Shown here: piece by piece, positions 5,325-14,457 of the stretch
Numbering within the stretch: position 1 is the stretch's first letter
Layout: every line of letters starts with the position of its first letter
NCBI GenBank assembly: GCA_029256035.1
Contig: JAQSYR010000031.1
Coordinates: forward strand, 1 to 14,457
DNA: 14,457 nt
Reading direction: 5' to 3'
Source of the DNA: Anaerocolumna sp.
Lineage (GTDB): Bacteria > Bacillota > Clostridia > Lachnospirales > Lachnospiraceae
Made by a program: the position numbers and the translations under genes
The notes under the pieces: model-generated
What the model was told of the DNA's origin: nothing
Seen by the model: only the letters and a program-made list of their open reading frames with translations
Database searches by the model: none

Positions 5325-8300
5325 CTAGAATGAAGCTAATTGTTTATAAATTTCATAACGTTCTTTTGCATTTTCTTCTGCTCGTTTAAATAATTCCTCT
5401 GCTGTCTCAGGAAATGCTTTTGCTAATGAGCTGTATCTTACCTGACCCATTATAAAATCACGAAAGCTTTCTGTTGGTTCTTTGGAATCTAAAATAAATG
5501 GATTTTTTCCTTCTTTCTTTAACTCTGGATTATAGCGGTATAAATGCCAATATCCTGCCTGAACGGCTTTTTTAACCGTTTCCATACTTCTTCCCATACC
5601 TTCTTTAATTCCGTGACTGATACAAGGAGCATAGGCAATAATAATAGAAGGACCTTTATAAGCTTCTGCTTCTCTTATTGCTTTTATTAATTGATTATTA
5701 TCAGCGTGAATACCTACTTGAGCAACATATACATTACCATAGGTCATCATCATTCTTCCCAGATCTTTTTTGCCCGACTTCTTACCGGAGGCAGCAAATT
5801 TAGCTACTGCAGCTGTTGGTGTTGATTTTGAAGCTTGTCCACCAGTATTCGAATATATTTCTGTATCAAATACTAAAACATTAATATCCTCACCAGAAGC
5901 TAAAACCTGGTCAAGGCCACCATATCCGATATCATAAGCCCATCCATCACCGCCAACAATCCATTGGGATCTTTTTTCTAAATAATCACTTCTTTCCCTT
6001 ATCTCGTCCATTAATTTCATTATTTCCTTATCCATGGAGCGATATTCATTTATTTCGTTTTTAACTTTGACACAGATTTTTTTCGTCAGATCTCCATCTT
6101 CCTTATAGTGAATCCAATCTTCAAACACTTCTTTCACTTTTGGTTCAATTTCCATTTGTATTAATTTAAGCATATTGTCTTCAATTTTTTTTCTAATTTG
6201 CTTTACGCCTAAATACATACCAAAGCCAAATTCAGCATTATCTTCAAATAGAGAATTAGCCCAGGCAGGACCTTTTCCTTCCTGATTTGTTGTATAGGAA
6301 GTACTTGGAGCAGAAGCAGCCCAAATGGAGGAACATCCTGTTGCATTAGCAATCATCATGCGCTCTCCAAAAAGCTGGGTAACTAATTTAATATATGGAG
6401 TTTCCCCACATCCTGCACAAGCACCTGAGAATTCCATAAGTGGCTGTTTAAACTGACTTTCTTTAAAAGAAGTACCATATTCCATTCTTTTATATCCTAC
6501 TTCTGTAATAGCAAACTTCCAATTTTCAACCTGCTTTGGAATCTGTGTTTCAATGGGATTCATAATTAAAGCTTTACCTTTTGCAGGGCAAATATCAGCA
6601 CAGTTGCCACAGCCTGTACAATCCATAGGGCTGATTTGAATTCGATACTGCATTCCTGAAAAAGCTTTCCCAGTAGCTGGTTTTGTTACGAAACTCTCAG
6701 GTGCCTTTTTTACATCTTCTTCATCAAGTAAAAATGGACGAATAACTGCATGGGGACAAATGTAGGAACACTGGTTACACTGAATACACCGTTCTTCAAT
6801 CCACTCTGGAACATTAACAGCAATTCCACGTTTCTCATAAGCAGTTGATCCTGTTGGGAAAGTACCATCTTCTCTTCCATGAAAGGCGCTGACTGGTAGT
6901 AAATGACCCTGCTGGGCCTGCATTGGCCTCATAATGTTTTTTACAAATTCCGGTTCCTCTACTGTTGCTGCCTTTATTTCTTCACAATTTATCCAGTCAC
7001 TTGGAATACATATTTCATGTAAGTTTTTAATTCCTTGTTCAATTGCATCAAAATTCATTTGAACAACTTTATCACCCTTTTTAGAATAGGAATAGGTTAC
7101 TGCTTTCTTAAGTTCTGCAATATAAATATCTTCTGGTATAATATTTAACAATTTAAAAAATGCACCTTGCATTACCATATTAATACGGTTACCAAGGCCT
7201 ATTTTTTCTGCAATACCTATGGCATTAATGGTATAAAATTTTGCTTTCTTTTCTGCAAGTGCTTTTTTAATATTTGCAGGTAATTTAACACCTATTTCAT
7301 CCTCTGACCAGTTACAGTTTAAAACAAATATACCGCCTTGCTTTAAATCCTTAACCAAATCATATTTGTTTACATAAGATGGATTATGACAGGCAACATA
7401 ATCTGCATGATCTACCAGATATGTTGCTTTAATTGGTGTATTTCCAAAACGTAAGTGAGATACGGTTATTCCACCAGATTTTTTAGAGTCATAATCAAAG
7501 TAAGCCTGAACATGCATAGAAGTCTGGCTGCCAATGATTTTAATTGCCTGTTTGTTGGCTCCTACTGTTCCATCAGAACCCAAGCCCCATATCTTGCAGG
7601 TCTTTCTATCAGCAGGTTCCATGGAAATATGCTGATTTACCGGTAGTGAAGTTCTTGTAATATCATCATCAATGCTAATTGTAAAATGATTTTTAGCACT
7701 AATACCTTTTAGGTTCTCATAAACAGCTGCAATATGATTTGGAGTAGTATCCTTAGATCCAAGACCATAACGGCCACCAATAATAATAGGTGCCCCATCG
7801 GTATTACTATAGCAACTGCATACATCTAAATATAAGGGTTCTCCAATTGCACCAGGCTCTTTTGTTCTGTCAAGTACTGCAATTTTCTTAACAGATTTAG
7901 GAATACTTTGTAAAAAGTGAGCCATAGAAAATGGACGATAAAGATGAACTTTAACTAAACCATATTTTTCACCCTTACTATTAAAATAATCAATGGTTTC
8001 TTCAATAGTTTGTGTAACAGAACCCATGGCAATAATAACATATTCTGCATCTGGTGATCCATAATAATCGAATAAACCATATTTCCTTCCAGTAAGCTGA
8101 TTCATCTTATCCAAATATTCTTCTACAACAGGTATAATATTGGAATAGTATGGGTTACTAGCTTCTCGTGCCTGGAAATAAATATCCGGATTTTGAGCAG
8201 TGCCACGAATCACTGGATGGTTAGGTGATAATGCTCTTTGTCTAAAGTCATCAATTGACTTATAATCTACAAGTGAAGCATAATCATCGTACTCTAGTGC

Positions 8301-8852
8301 CTCCACTTTCTGCAATTCATGTGAGGTTCTAAAGCCATCAAAAAAATGAACAAAAGGAAGTTTTCCCTTAATCGCAGATAAATGTGCAATTGGAGCTAAA
8401 TCCATTACTTCCTGCACAGAACCAGACGCAAGCATTGCACATCCAGTCTGCCTGACTGCCATAACATCCTGATGATCACCAAATATACTTAATGCATGGG
8501 CTGCAAGTGCACGGGCACTAACATGAAATACTCCTGGCAATAACTCTCCGGCAACTTTATACATATTTGGTATCATAAGTAGTAAGCCTTGAGATGCTGT
8601 AAATGTTGTTGTAAGTGCTCCTGCTTGGAGTGAACCATGAAAAGCACCTGCTGCACCTGCTTCTGATTGCATTTCCACCACATTCACTTCCTGGTTAAAA
8701 ATATTTTTTCGTCCCCTTGCAGCCCATTCATCAGTTACTTCTGCCATATTTGAAGATGGAGTTATTGGGTAAATTGCTGCAACATCGGTAAATGCATACG
8801 CTGCATAAGCAGCAGCCGTATTTCCATCCACGGTCATTTGAGTTATAGACAT
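5325..8852 (-). CDS. nifJ: Pyruvate:ferredoxin (flavodoxin) oxidoreductase, single-chain
   Basis: The cytoplasmic homodimeric enzyme that oxidises pyruvate and coenzyme A to acetyl-CoA and CO2 and passes the electrons to ferredoxin or flavodoxin, the main pyruvate-using step in fermenting clostridia. It is full length at 1175 residues. Domains in order: the pyruvate-binding domain with YPITPSS (Thr31), Glu64 and Arg114; the central and EKR domains; a two-cluster ferredoxin domain with Cys689/692/695/699 and Cys745/748/751/755; and the thiamine diphosphate domain with GACAGCGETP, GDGWAYDIG (968-976) and DTEIYSNTGGQ. Cys812, 815, 840 and 1077 should hold the proximal cluster. These positions follow the Desulfovibrio africanus enzyme closely. 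All catalytic and cluster residues are present. It is a single-gene transcript with its own promoter and terminator. The ribosome binding site (AAAGG, 11 bases from the ATG) is weak for so highly expressed a protein. Confidence 0.97.
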   Translation of the reverse strand: MSITQMTVDGNTAAAYAAYAFTDVAAIYPITPSSNMAEVTDEWAARGRKNIFNQEVNVVEMQSEAGAAGAFHGSLQAGALTTTFTASQGLLLMIPNMYKVAGELLPGVFHVSARALAAHALSIFGDHQDVMAVRQTGCAMLASGSVQEVMDLAPIAHLSAIKGKLPFVHFFDGFRTSHELQKVEALEYDDYASLVDYKSIDDFRQRALSPNHPVIRGTAQNPDIYFQAREASNPYYSNIIPVVEEYLDKMNQLTGRKYGLFDYYGSPDAEYVIIAMGSVTQTIEETIDYFNSKGEKYGLVKVHLYRPFSMAHFLQSIPKSVKKIAVLDRTKEPGAIGEPLYLDVCSCYSNTDGAPIIIGGRYGLGSKDTTPNHIAAVYENLKGISAKNHFTISIDDDITRTSLPVNQHISMEPADRKTCKIWGLGSDGTVGANKQAIKIIGSQTSMHVQAYFDYDSKKSGGITVSHLRFGNTPIKATYLVDHADYVACHNPSYVNKYDLVKDLKQGGIFVLNCNWSEDEIGVKLPANIKKALAEKKAKFYTINAIGIAEKIGLGNRINMVMQGAFFKLLNIIPEDIYIAELKKAVTYSYSKKGDKVVQMNFDAIEQGIKNLHEICIPSDWINCEEIKAATVEEPEFVKNIMRPMQAQQGHLLPVSAFHGREDGTFPTGSTAYEKRGIAVNVPEWIEERCIQCNQCSYICPHAVIRPFLLDEEDVKKAPESFVTKPATGKAFSGMQYRIQISPMDCTGCGNCADICPAKGKALIMNPIETQIPKQVENWKFAITEVGYKRMEYGTSFKESQFKQPLMEFSGACAGCGETPYIKLVTQLFGERMMIANATGCSSIWAASAPSTSYTTNQEGKGPAWANSLFEDNAEFGFGMYLGVKQIRKKIEDNMLKLIQMEIEPKVKEVFEDWIHYKEDGDLTKKICVKVKNEINEYRSMDKEIMKLMDEIRERSDYLEKRSQWIVGGDGWAYDIGYGGLDQVLASGEDINVLVFDTEIYSNTGGQASKSTPTAAVAKFAASGKKSGKKDLGRMMMTYGNVYVAQVGIHADNNQLIKAIREAEAYKGPSIIIAYAPCISHGIKEGMGRSMETVKKAVQAGYWHLYRYNPELKKEGKNPFILDSKEPTESFRDFIMGQVRYSSLAKAFPETAEELFKRAEENAKERYEIYKQLASF

Positions 8853-8931
8853 AATGCACCAAACCTTTCTTTTCTTACTTTCATTACTTAATACTATTTA
8901 ATTTAATTCTTTTAATAATTTGAATGTACTT

Positions 8932-8960
8932 ATTATAGCCTGCTTCCGTTATCTACCCAA
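8932..8960 (-). promoter_or_regulatory. Sigma-A promoter of nifJ
   Basis: TTGGGT (8955-8960), a 17-base spacer and a perfect TATAAT (8932-8937) on the minus strand. The -10 element overlaps the stop codon (8933-8935) of the preceding DUF3787-like gene. RNA would start about 73 bases before the nifJ ATG. Confidence 0.65.
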
Positions 8961-9124
8961 TTTTTTGCTTTTTCCACGTCATATTCTGCCGGTTTGGTAA
9001 CATGACTAATTTTTTTTATTTGTTCGCTATTAGACCAAGCAGCTGTTCCTTCATTATTAGTAGCATCTGCCTTATCTAGTCTCATGTTATTTAAACCACT
9101 TAGATTGTTATCTTTTTTCTCCAT
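8933..9124 (-). CDS. DUF3787-like small protein (probable spore-surface protein family)
   Basis: A 63-residue hydrophilic protein with no signal peptide or membrane segment. The C-terminal part, GTAAWSN followed by ISHVTKP, then VEKAKNWVD, matches the pattern I recall for DUF3787, a family of short clostridial proteins also named after a Clostridioides difficile spore-surface protein (CDIF630_02480). That pattern is TAAWAN, then a V-P segment, then AKEWVD. AAGGAG lies 10 bases before the ATG. No clear sigma-E, F, G or K promoter could be made out upstream, and no terminator follows it, so read-through into nifJ is possible. The family assignment rests on memory of the motif. If right, it marks the host as a spore former; the role in the spore is unknown. 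Confidence 0.65.
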   Translation of the reverse strand: MEKKDNNLSGLNNMRLDKADATNNEGTAAWSNSEQIKKISHVTKPAEYDVEKAKNWVDNGSRL

Positions 9125-9231
9125 TAAGTAGTATCTCCTTTCTTGATATAGTATTGTAAAATTTACACTTAATTCTCTTTATACCATATTAAAATCTCCA
9201 TTATTCCTGTTATTATTCAAAATATATCCAA

Positions 9232-9268
9232 AAAGAGTCTATTTCACTTGGATTGAAATAGACTCTTT
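9232..9268 (-). terminator. Rho-independent terminator of the sensor GGDEF-EAL gene
   Basis: A perfect 15-bp stem, AAAGAGTCTATTTCA / TGAAATAGACTCTTT, with a seven-base loop. On the minus strand the stem ends in a run of Ts (TTTTTGG). It begins 21 bases past the stop codon of the 846-residue protein. Confidence 0.88.
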
Positions 9269-9289
9269 CTTATGTATACTTTTATATTA

Positions 9290-11830
9290 TTATTTCGTTT
9301 CAAATAGCTTGTTTAGCATATTGCTATTATAAATTTCCTCAATTTCATTACATACTAATGGCTTACAAAACAGGTATCCTTGTATATAGTTGCACTTATC
9401 TTCTTTCAGCTTATGGTATTGTTCAATAAATTCTATTCCTTCTGCTGTAATCTCTAGCTTAAGGCTGTGTGCCAGTCTTATTATACTATTCATTACGTTG
9501 TTTTCACCTAATTCTAAAAATTTTTCACATAATGATTTATCCAGTTTTATTTTATCAACTGGTATATAGGTTAGGTAATTTAATGAAGAATAACCTGTTC
9601 CAAAATCATCTAAAGCTATACTAATTCCCATATCCTTTAATTTGATTAAAAAATCGTATGTTTCTCTTGAATCTTCCAAAAGAATACTTTCTGTGATTTC
9701 AATTTCAATAAATTTTGAATCAATTTTAGATGCAACAAGCAATTGTTTTAGATATTCAATGTATCCTTTATCACGAAGTTGTTTGCTGGAGTAGTTAATT
9801 GCTACTGGTTTTAACTGATATCCTTTCTTACTCCATCTAGCTAATTGTGTAATAACTTCCTTTGTAACCCACCTACCCATTTCCATGATTAAACCTGTTT
9901 CTTCAGCAACAGGTATAAACTCAGCAGGAGAAAATAAATTTTCCTTTATTCGTAATAATGCTTCAAACCCTACAATATTACCGGTATTAACATCTACCTG
10001 GGGCTGGTATACTAAGTAAAATCCATCTGTTTTTATTGCCATGCGAAGGGCTGCTTCTATCTGATTTTTATGCTGTAATTGTAACATCATTTTATTACAA
10101 AAAAACATATGTTTATTCTTACCCGTATGTTTTGCCTCATACATGGCAGTATCTGCAAACATGATTAGTTGATCAATGGCCATACTGTCTTTTGGAAAAC
10201 TGGTCACTCCTATACTAAATGTTACGAAATATTCTAATTGATTAATGACTAGCTCCTTTTCAAAAAGCTTCATTATTTTCGCAATAACATCTTCAATCTC
10301 TTCCTGTTCTACCAGATCAGGTATCAGTATTAAAAATTCATCGCCTCCAAACCTGGAAACAAAGATATCCTTACATGCAACTTTTAATAAACGCTTTGCT
10401 ACACTTTGCAGTATCCTATCACCAAATGCATGACCTAAGGTATCATTTGCTGATTTAAAATTATCCAAATCAAAGAATAATATGGTCCCTGCTCTGCCAG
10501 AACTTAATTCTGCCTGTAATTTTTCCATAAAACTTAACCTGTTGGGTAGTTTCGTTAAAAAATCAAAGTTTGCATATTCTTCTATTGTCTCATATTGAGC
10601 CCTCAGTTCTTCTTCCGAAGCAGTTAATTCTTCAAAGGTCTGGGTTAATTCTTCATGACTTTCCTGTAATTTCTTTTCGATTTTACGTTGTTTTATATTA
10701 TCTATAACTAAAATTACAACTATTACAAAAAGAAATAGAAATATTGCAATGGCCCATTGTACTAATTCTTTATTTTCCTGCAGGAAGCTTAATTCTTTAT
10801 TAACAAACGTAGCATCTTCTGGTAATATCTTTTCATCAATCTGATACTTTTTAATTATATCATAGTCAAATATGTAATAATTTGGGCTTTTTTTAACTAA
10901 TGCAATCTCTTGAATAGGGGTTCCCTGGAATACATTAACTATCATATTGGCAGCTATTCTACCGGCTTCATAATAAGATATCATTTTACCGCCTAAGATT
11001 CCAAGACCAACGCCTCCAACCTCAGAACGTAAAATTGGGACCTTTACATGCTCTGTTAAAATAGAAATTGCCTCTGGAATTGTAAGATTCCTTCCAGCCT
11101 TATCCGTATACATACTAAAATATAATAGGATGCTATCACCTTCAATATTTTCAAGAACTGGACCTATTTCATCAAATGTATAGTCACCTACATTAATAAT
11201 TTCAAAATCTAACTCTTTAAATTCATTTTTATAGGAATAAAATTGTTCTCGATTCCCAACTCCAGTTAATGTGTTATCAACAATTGCAACTACCTTTTTT
11301 GCATTTGGATTAATTAACAAACCCAGCTCAATGTTCTCTTTTAAGGATGCCTCCTCAACGATTCCAGTAATGAATTGATTTTCTGCTGCAATGACAGCAC
11401 TTTCCATATTATTAATACCTAAAAAAACAATTGGCAAATTCAAAAATAACTCTTCCTGATGTTTCATGGCAAAATGTAATGCACTATCATCTCCTACAAT
11501 AACAGCATCATATTTTATATACTTTAACTTATATTGTAGCATTTCATAAAAGATAGATTCATTTTCTTTGGTATCAAACCTCTTCATATCCATATATTCG
11601 GTATCAACTGTAATGGAAAGAGGGGTTAAAACTGATTTGAGCCCTTCTATTTGATCTGGTACGCTTAAGAAATTAGAATCATAGGAACTTATAAATAAAA
11701 CCCGTTCCTTATAGGTTTCACTTTCAGCCAATGCAGGCTTCCTAGGAGAAATATTTAGAAATAGCAGTATTAACAGGCAGACCTTTAGTAATCGTATAAG
11801 TCGAAAGATGTGAGTAGTAGTGTGCTGCAT
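9290..11830 (-). CDS. Periplasmic-sensor diguanylate cyclase/phosphodiesterase (ABC_sub_bind-like, GGDEF, EAL)
   Basis: A membrane-bound cyclic di-GMP enzyme of 846 residues. An N-terminal signal or anchor segment (about 11-27) is followed by an extracellular domain (about 42-345) like the ABC_sub_bind family, which resembles sugar- and amino-acid-binding proteins and probably senses a small ligand. Then come a transmembrane helix (358-377), a coiled coil (380-420), a GGDEF domain (motif at 495-499, with FFDLDNFK for metal) and an EAL domain. The EAL residues needed for phosphodiesterase action are all visible: Glu623, the Asn of AINYS, EITES, Asp741-Asp742 of DDFGTGYSSL, Lys762 and AEGIE. 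The cyclase site is also intact but has no RxxD feedback site. Both activities are therefore possible; the net direction cannot be read from sequence. AAGGGG lies 6 bases before the ATG. It is a single-gene unit with its own promoter and terminator. Confidence 0.92.
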   Translation of the reverse strand: MQHTTTHIFRLIRLLKVCLLILLFLNISPRKPALAESETYKERVLFISSYDSNFLSVPDQIEGLKSVLTPLSITVDTEYMDMKRFDTKENESIFYEMLQYKLKYIKYDAVIVGDDSALHFAMKHQEELFLNLPIVFLGINNMESAVIAAENQFITGIVEEASLKENIELGLLINPNAKKVVAIVDNTLTGVGNREQFYSYKNEFKELDFEIINVGDYTFDEIGPVLENIEGDSILLYFSMYTDKAGRNLTIPEAISILTEHVKVPILRSEVGGVGLGILGGKMISYYEAGRIAANMIVNVFQGTPIQEIALVKKSPNYYIFDYDIIKKYQIDEKILPEDATFVNKELSFLQENKELVQWAIAIFLFLFVIVVILVIDNIKQRKIEKKLQESHEELTQTFEELTASEEELRAQYETIEEYANFDFLTKLPNRLSFMEKLQAELSSGRAGTILFFDLDNFKSANDTLGHAFGDRILQSVAKRLLKVACKDIFVSRFGGDEFLILIPDLVEQEEIEDVIAKIMKLFEKELVINQLEYFVTFSIGVTSFPKDSMAIDQLIMFADTAMYEAKHTGKNKHMFFCNKMMLQLQHKNQIEAALRMAIKTDGFYLVYQPQVDVNTGNIVGFEALLRIKENLFSPAEFIPVAEETGLIMEMGRWVTKEVITQLARWSKKGYQLKPVAINYSSKQLRDKGYIEYLKQLLVASKIDSKFIEIEITESILLEDSRETYDFLIKLKDMGISIALDDFGTGYSSLNYLTYIPVDKIKLDKSLCEKFLELGENNVMNSIIRLAHSLKLEITAEGIEFIEQYHKLKEDKCNYIQGYLFCKPLVCNEIEEIYNSNMLNKLFETK

Positions 11831-11876
11831 GTAAATCCCCTTTCTTTTATGTATATTTGATTACAAGTTATGTCAT

Positions 11877-11905
11877 ATTATAACAAATCTAGATAATATA
11901 AGCAA
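11877..11905 (-). promoter_or_regulatory. Sigma-A promoter of the sensor GGDEF-EAL gene
   Basis: TTGCTT (11900-11905), a 17-base spacer and a perfect TATAAT (11877-11882) on the minus strand. Transcription would start about 40 bases before the ATG. Confidence 0.65.
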
Positions 11906-11937
11906 TTAAATATACATTTTTTAGTAAGGGTAGTTAT

Positions 11938-11982
11938 GTTATTAAAGCTATTAAAACTATTATTAATACTGTTATTAATACT
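11938..11982. repeat. 12-bp imperfect tandem repeat across the 3' end of sbcC
   Basis: On the plus strand three 12-base units follow each other: GCTATTAAAACT (11947-11958), ATTATTAATACT (11959-11970) and GTTATTAATACT (11971-11982). A partial copy, GTTATTAAA (11938-11946), precedes them. The last unit contains the sbcC stop codon (11975-11977) and its final codons. No GC-rich terminator hairpin is visible between sbcC and the next promoter. Confidence 0.6.
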
Positions 11983-14457
11983 TTATCTGCTCAATGTAAC
12001 TTCCTTTTACATCTTTTCTAACTAATATCTGCTTATCAATTTTTAATTTTAGTTCATCTACATGTGAAATAATACCTACGAATCGATTTCCTGTTGTTAA
12101 ACTAGCTAAAGTCGCAATAGACTGATCTAGTGCTTCTGAATCCAAAGAACCAAATCCTTCATCAACAAACAAAGTATCAATTTCAATTCCACCCGCAAAA
12201 CTTTGAATAATATCTGAAAAGCCAAGGGCTAAGCATAAGGCTGCCATAAAAGACTCACCGCCGGATAATGATTTTACACTACGTATTTTTCCCGTCCAAG
12301 TATCAAAAACATTTAGCTCCAAACCAGTAAAACTTTGAATATTGCCTTCTTCTTTTCGTTGTAATAAATACCTTTTTCCTGACATTTCAAAAAATCTTTT
12401 GTTCGCTTCTTTAATAATCTGTATAAAGTAAGAAGCCTGAACATAGGTTTCAAAGGTTATTTTCTGTTTACCCTCAAGCCTTCCATTGGCTGTTTTTGAC
12501 ATAGAATATATTTCTAGATAGTGTTTGCTCTTTTCAATTCTTTCCTTTTCAATTTCTAGAATCTTTAAACCAGCTTCTTGATTCACTTCAATTCTTGTTT
12601 GAATATTTTTTAAACTTGTCTCTAGTTTTGCCTTTTCTTCTTTTAGCATATTTCTTTTGTTTCTAATAATATCAAGATCCACAGGTTCTTTACCATTGGT
12701 TTTTTCAAATAAAGTATCTAACTGAATATTTACTTCTTTTATACGTAAGTCGTACTTATTACATTGATCTTTTATCTCATCAATCTTGTCCTGTGTTAAT
12801 AATGCGTTTTTATAATCAGCTTCCCTTTGAAATCCAACTTCCTTTATCTTTTGCAAAAACTCAGCTAATGAGATATTATAATTGTTGGAGCTATTTAAAT
12901 ACTGTTCTTGAAATTCTATCAATAAATTAATAGTGGTTTCTTGTGCTATTTTGATTTCTTGATATGCTTTTTCTGCTGCTTGCAAACTTTGTTTTGAAGC
13001 TTCTAGGTCAGCAATTTTTTCTTCTCTGGTCTGGCATGCCTTCACATATGAGTCATACTCTAAATCCAAGGCAATCAAGTCAATTTCCTTTTGTAATGTT
13101 TCTAAACCAATCATAAGAGCGCTTTTTTCTTCTTTTAATTGGTCAATATCTTTTTGAAGTCCTTCTATTATAACAGCGATTTCACCTTTCTTTTTTTCAC
13201 ATTCTTCTTTTTGGTTACATCTATTTTTATATAAGGTCTCATTTATCTTTAAATTCTTAATTTCCTCTGTCTTTATTTCTTTTTGAACCAATAAATTTTT
13301 CTCTAAATCTGATAAACCCATTTCTTCAACTGATTTATCAGAAGCATTAACAATCTTATACTCACAGATGGCAGACTTTAAAGCTTCAATTTTTGTTTCT
13401 AACTCTTTTTTACTTTCACTTGCTATTAGACTTGCTACCTGCATTTCCTTATTAAGATGATCTTTTGATTCTTTTAATTTTATAAGTTCAGCTTCTGAAG
13501 GAGCATCATTAAGGCAAGAAGTGATATTGGGATGTTCTAGAGAGCCGCAGACAGGACACGGTTCTCCTGCAACTAAATTTGATGCCAATATCCCTGCCTG
13601 TTCTCTAAGAAATGCTTTTTGTTTAACTTCATAATCTAAGTTTACAATTTCATACTTTTCTTCGATCTCTATATACAATAATTTATTTTTTTCAACTGAT
13701 TTCTGAAGTTTTATTAACGCTGCATTTTCTAATAACAAATTTTCTATTTTTGCGAATTTAAAATTTTCCTGTTCTAAACGGTTCTGACAGTTAGCCATAT
13801 TGGGGAAGTTTATCTTCAAGATTTTTTATTTCTAAATACCTTTTTTCTCTGTTACCTTCTTGGGATAACTCATATTCATAAACTGCTTTCGCCTCATTTA
13901 GTTTAATTTCTTGTACTTCTTTATCCCTTATTACTTTCTCTATTTTAGCTTCTAACTGTTTTAATACAGCCTCTTCTCTAATTTTTGTATCTTCCTTGGG
14001 TTTAATATAAGATAAAGCTTTTTGTCCAAGTACTGCCTTCTCAGCGAAACCTTCTATCTCCTCTTTTTTGCAGTCCAGTTCTTCCTTTATTTTTAAAAGC
14101 CTGTTTTTCTCTTCAATATCATTATTTAGAATCTTCCCTGTAGTTTCTATTTGAATTAATTGGTTATTATTGTTATCCAGTATGTTTATCTCTTCTTTTA
14201 CCTTAGACTGTAACAGGCTGTCTTCGGCAGCTAATCTTCCCATTAATTCTAATATTTCTTGTACCAGATTAATATTATGGGAAGCTTTCAATTCCGAAAA
14301 TAATTGAAAATAAAAGGAATTCTCTTCAATTTTAACACCATTAATATATTGCATTATGCTTTTCTCTAAATCATCGCATTGATTTCTTAATTCATTTTCT
14401 TTTTCTCTTAACCTGGCTGCTACTTTTTTATATAATTCAGTGTTAAATACCCTTTGT
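11975..14457 (-). pseudogene. sbcC: SbcC-type nuclease ATPase subunit, frameshifted and cut by the window edge
   Basis: The 3' part of the gene for the SMC-like subunit of the SbcCD (Mre11-Rad50-like) nuclease, which opens hairpins and trims DNA ends. The frame is open through the right window edge with matching SbcC sequence (VFNTELYKKVAARLREKE), so the ATG at 14354 is internal and Walker A lies outside. The first frame runs coiled coil to ...EDKLPQYG and stops at 13791. The second carries more coiled coil, the zinc hook CPVCG in GEPCPVCGSLEHPN, the long return coil and the head half with SLSGGES, the Walker B segment LFVDEGFGSLD and switch region ISHVDELK. The two frames overlap at 13791-13819 with no ribosome binding site for the second, and together they make one continuous SbcC. 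One extra base, for example in the CCCC run there, would explain it. It may be a real lesion or a sequencing error. Confidence 0.85.

Noticed and set aside
13791..13819. Two separate genes overlapping by 29 bases, or a designed programmed frameshift.
   Set aside because: The downstream frame begins with a TTG without a ribosome binding site, and no stimulatory structure is evident. An indel is the simpler explanation, although the programmed option is kept open in the finding.
14355..14457. Start of a new gene at the ATG at 14354.
   Set aside because: The same frame is open through the window edge and its translation matches the continuing SbcC coiled coil, so the ATG is internal.

Overview
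The window looks like chromosomal DNA of a low-GC, spore-forming, obligately anaerobic Firmicute, most likely a Clostridia of the Lachnospiraceae type. The reasons are the strongly AT-rich sequence, AGGAGG-type ribosome binding sites, a single-chain pyruvate:ferredoxin oxidoreductase, a small protein resembling clostridial spore-surface proteins (DUF3787), and a sensor-GGDEF-EAL protein of a kind common in clostridia. No tRNA, rRNA, CRISPR array, insertion sequence or prophage gene is visible. It reads as an ordinary housekeeping and stress region carrying a few damaged genes.

Layout, left to right. A DUF2156 (LPG_synthase_C-like) acyltransferase-fold gene lies on the minus strand (25-918). 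It diverges from a plus-strand redox cluster: a glutathione peroxidase (1112-1651), an OhrR-type MarR regulator with two suitably placed cysteines (1671-2102) and a small cupin (2196-2531). The divergent intergenic region holds four imperfect repeats spaced 21-23 bp apart and a PerR-box-like sequence, so the peroxidase and regulator probably form one thiol-peroxide response unit. Everything to the right is on the minus strand. The methionine ABC transporter metN-metI-metQ (4972 down to 2699) ends in a strong hairpin shared with the convergent cupin gene. Next come pyruvate:ferredoxin oxidoreductase nifJ (8852-5325) with its own promoter and terminator, the DUF3787-like gene (9124-8933), an 846-aa periplasmic-sensor GGDEF-EAL protein (11830-9290) with a good promoter and terminator, and the 3' part of the nuclease subunit gene sbcC, which runs off the right end.

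Two genes or gene pairs look damaged. In metNI, MetN ends just after the ATPase core and lacks the usual C-terminal NIL ligand-sensing domain. MetI lacks its first transmembrane helix. The two remnants overlap out of frame by 50 bp. This is what a single deletion from late metN into early metI would leave. In sbcC, the coiled-coil region switches reading frame near 13791-13819, so the gene is either a frameshifted pseudogene or carries a sequencing indel in a short homopolymer.

I see no clearly new multi-gene defence or biosynthetic system. The items most worth checking are the metN/metI junction, the phased repeat array in front of the peroxidase-OhrR unit, and the sbcC frameshift.
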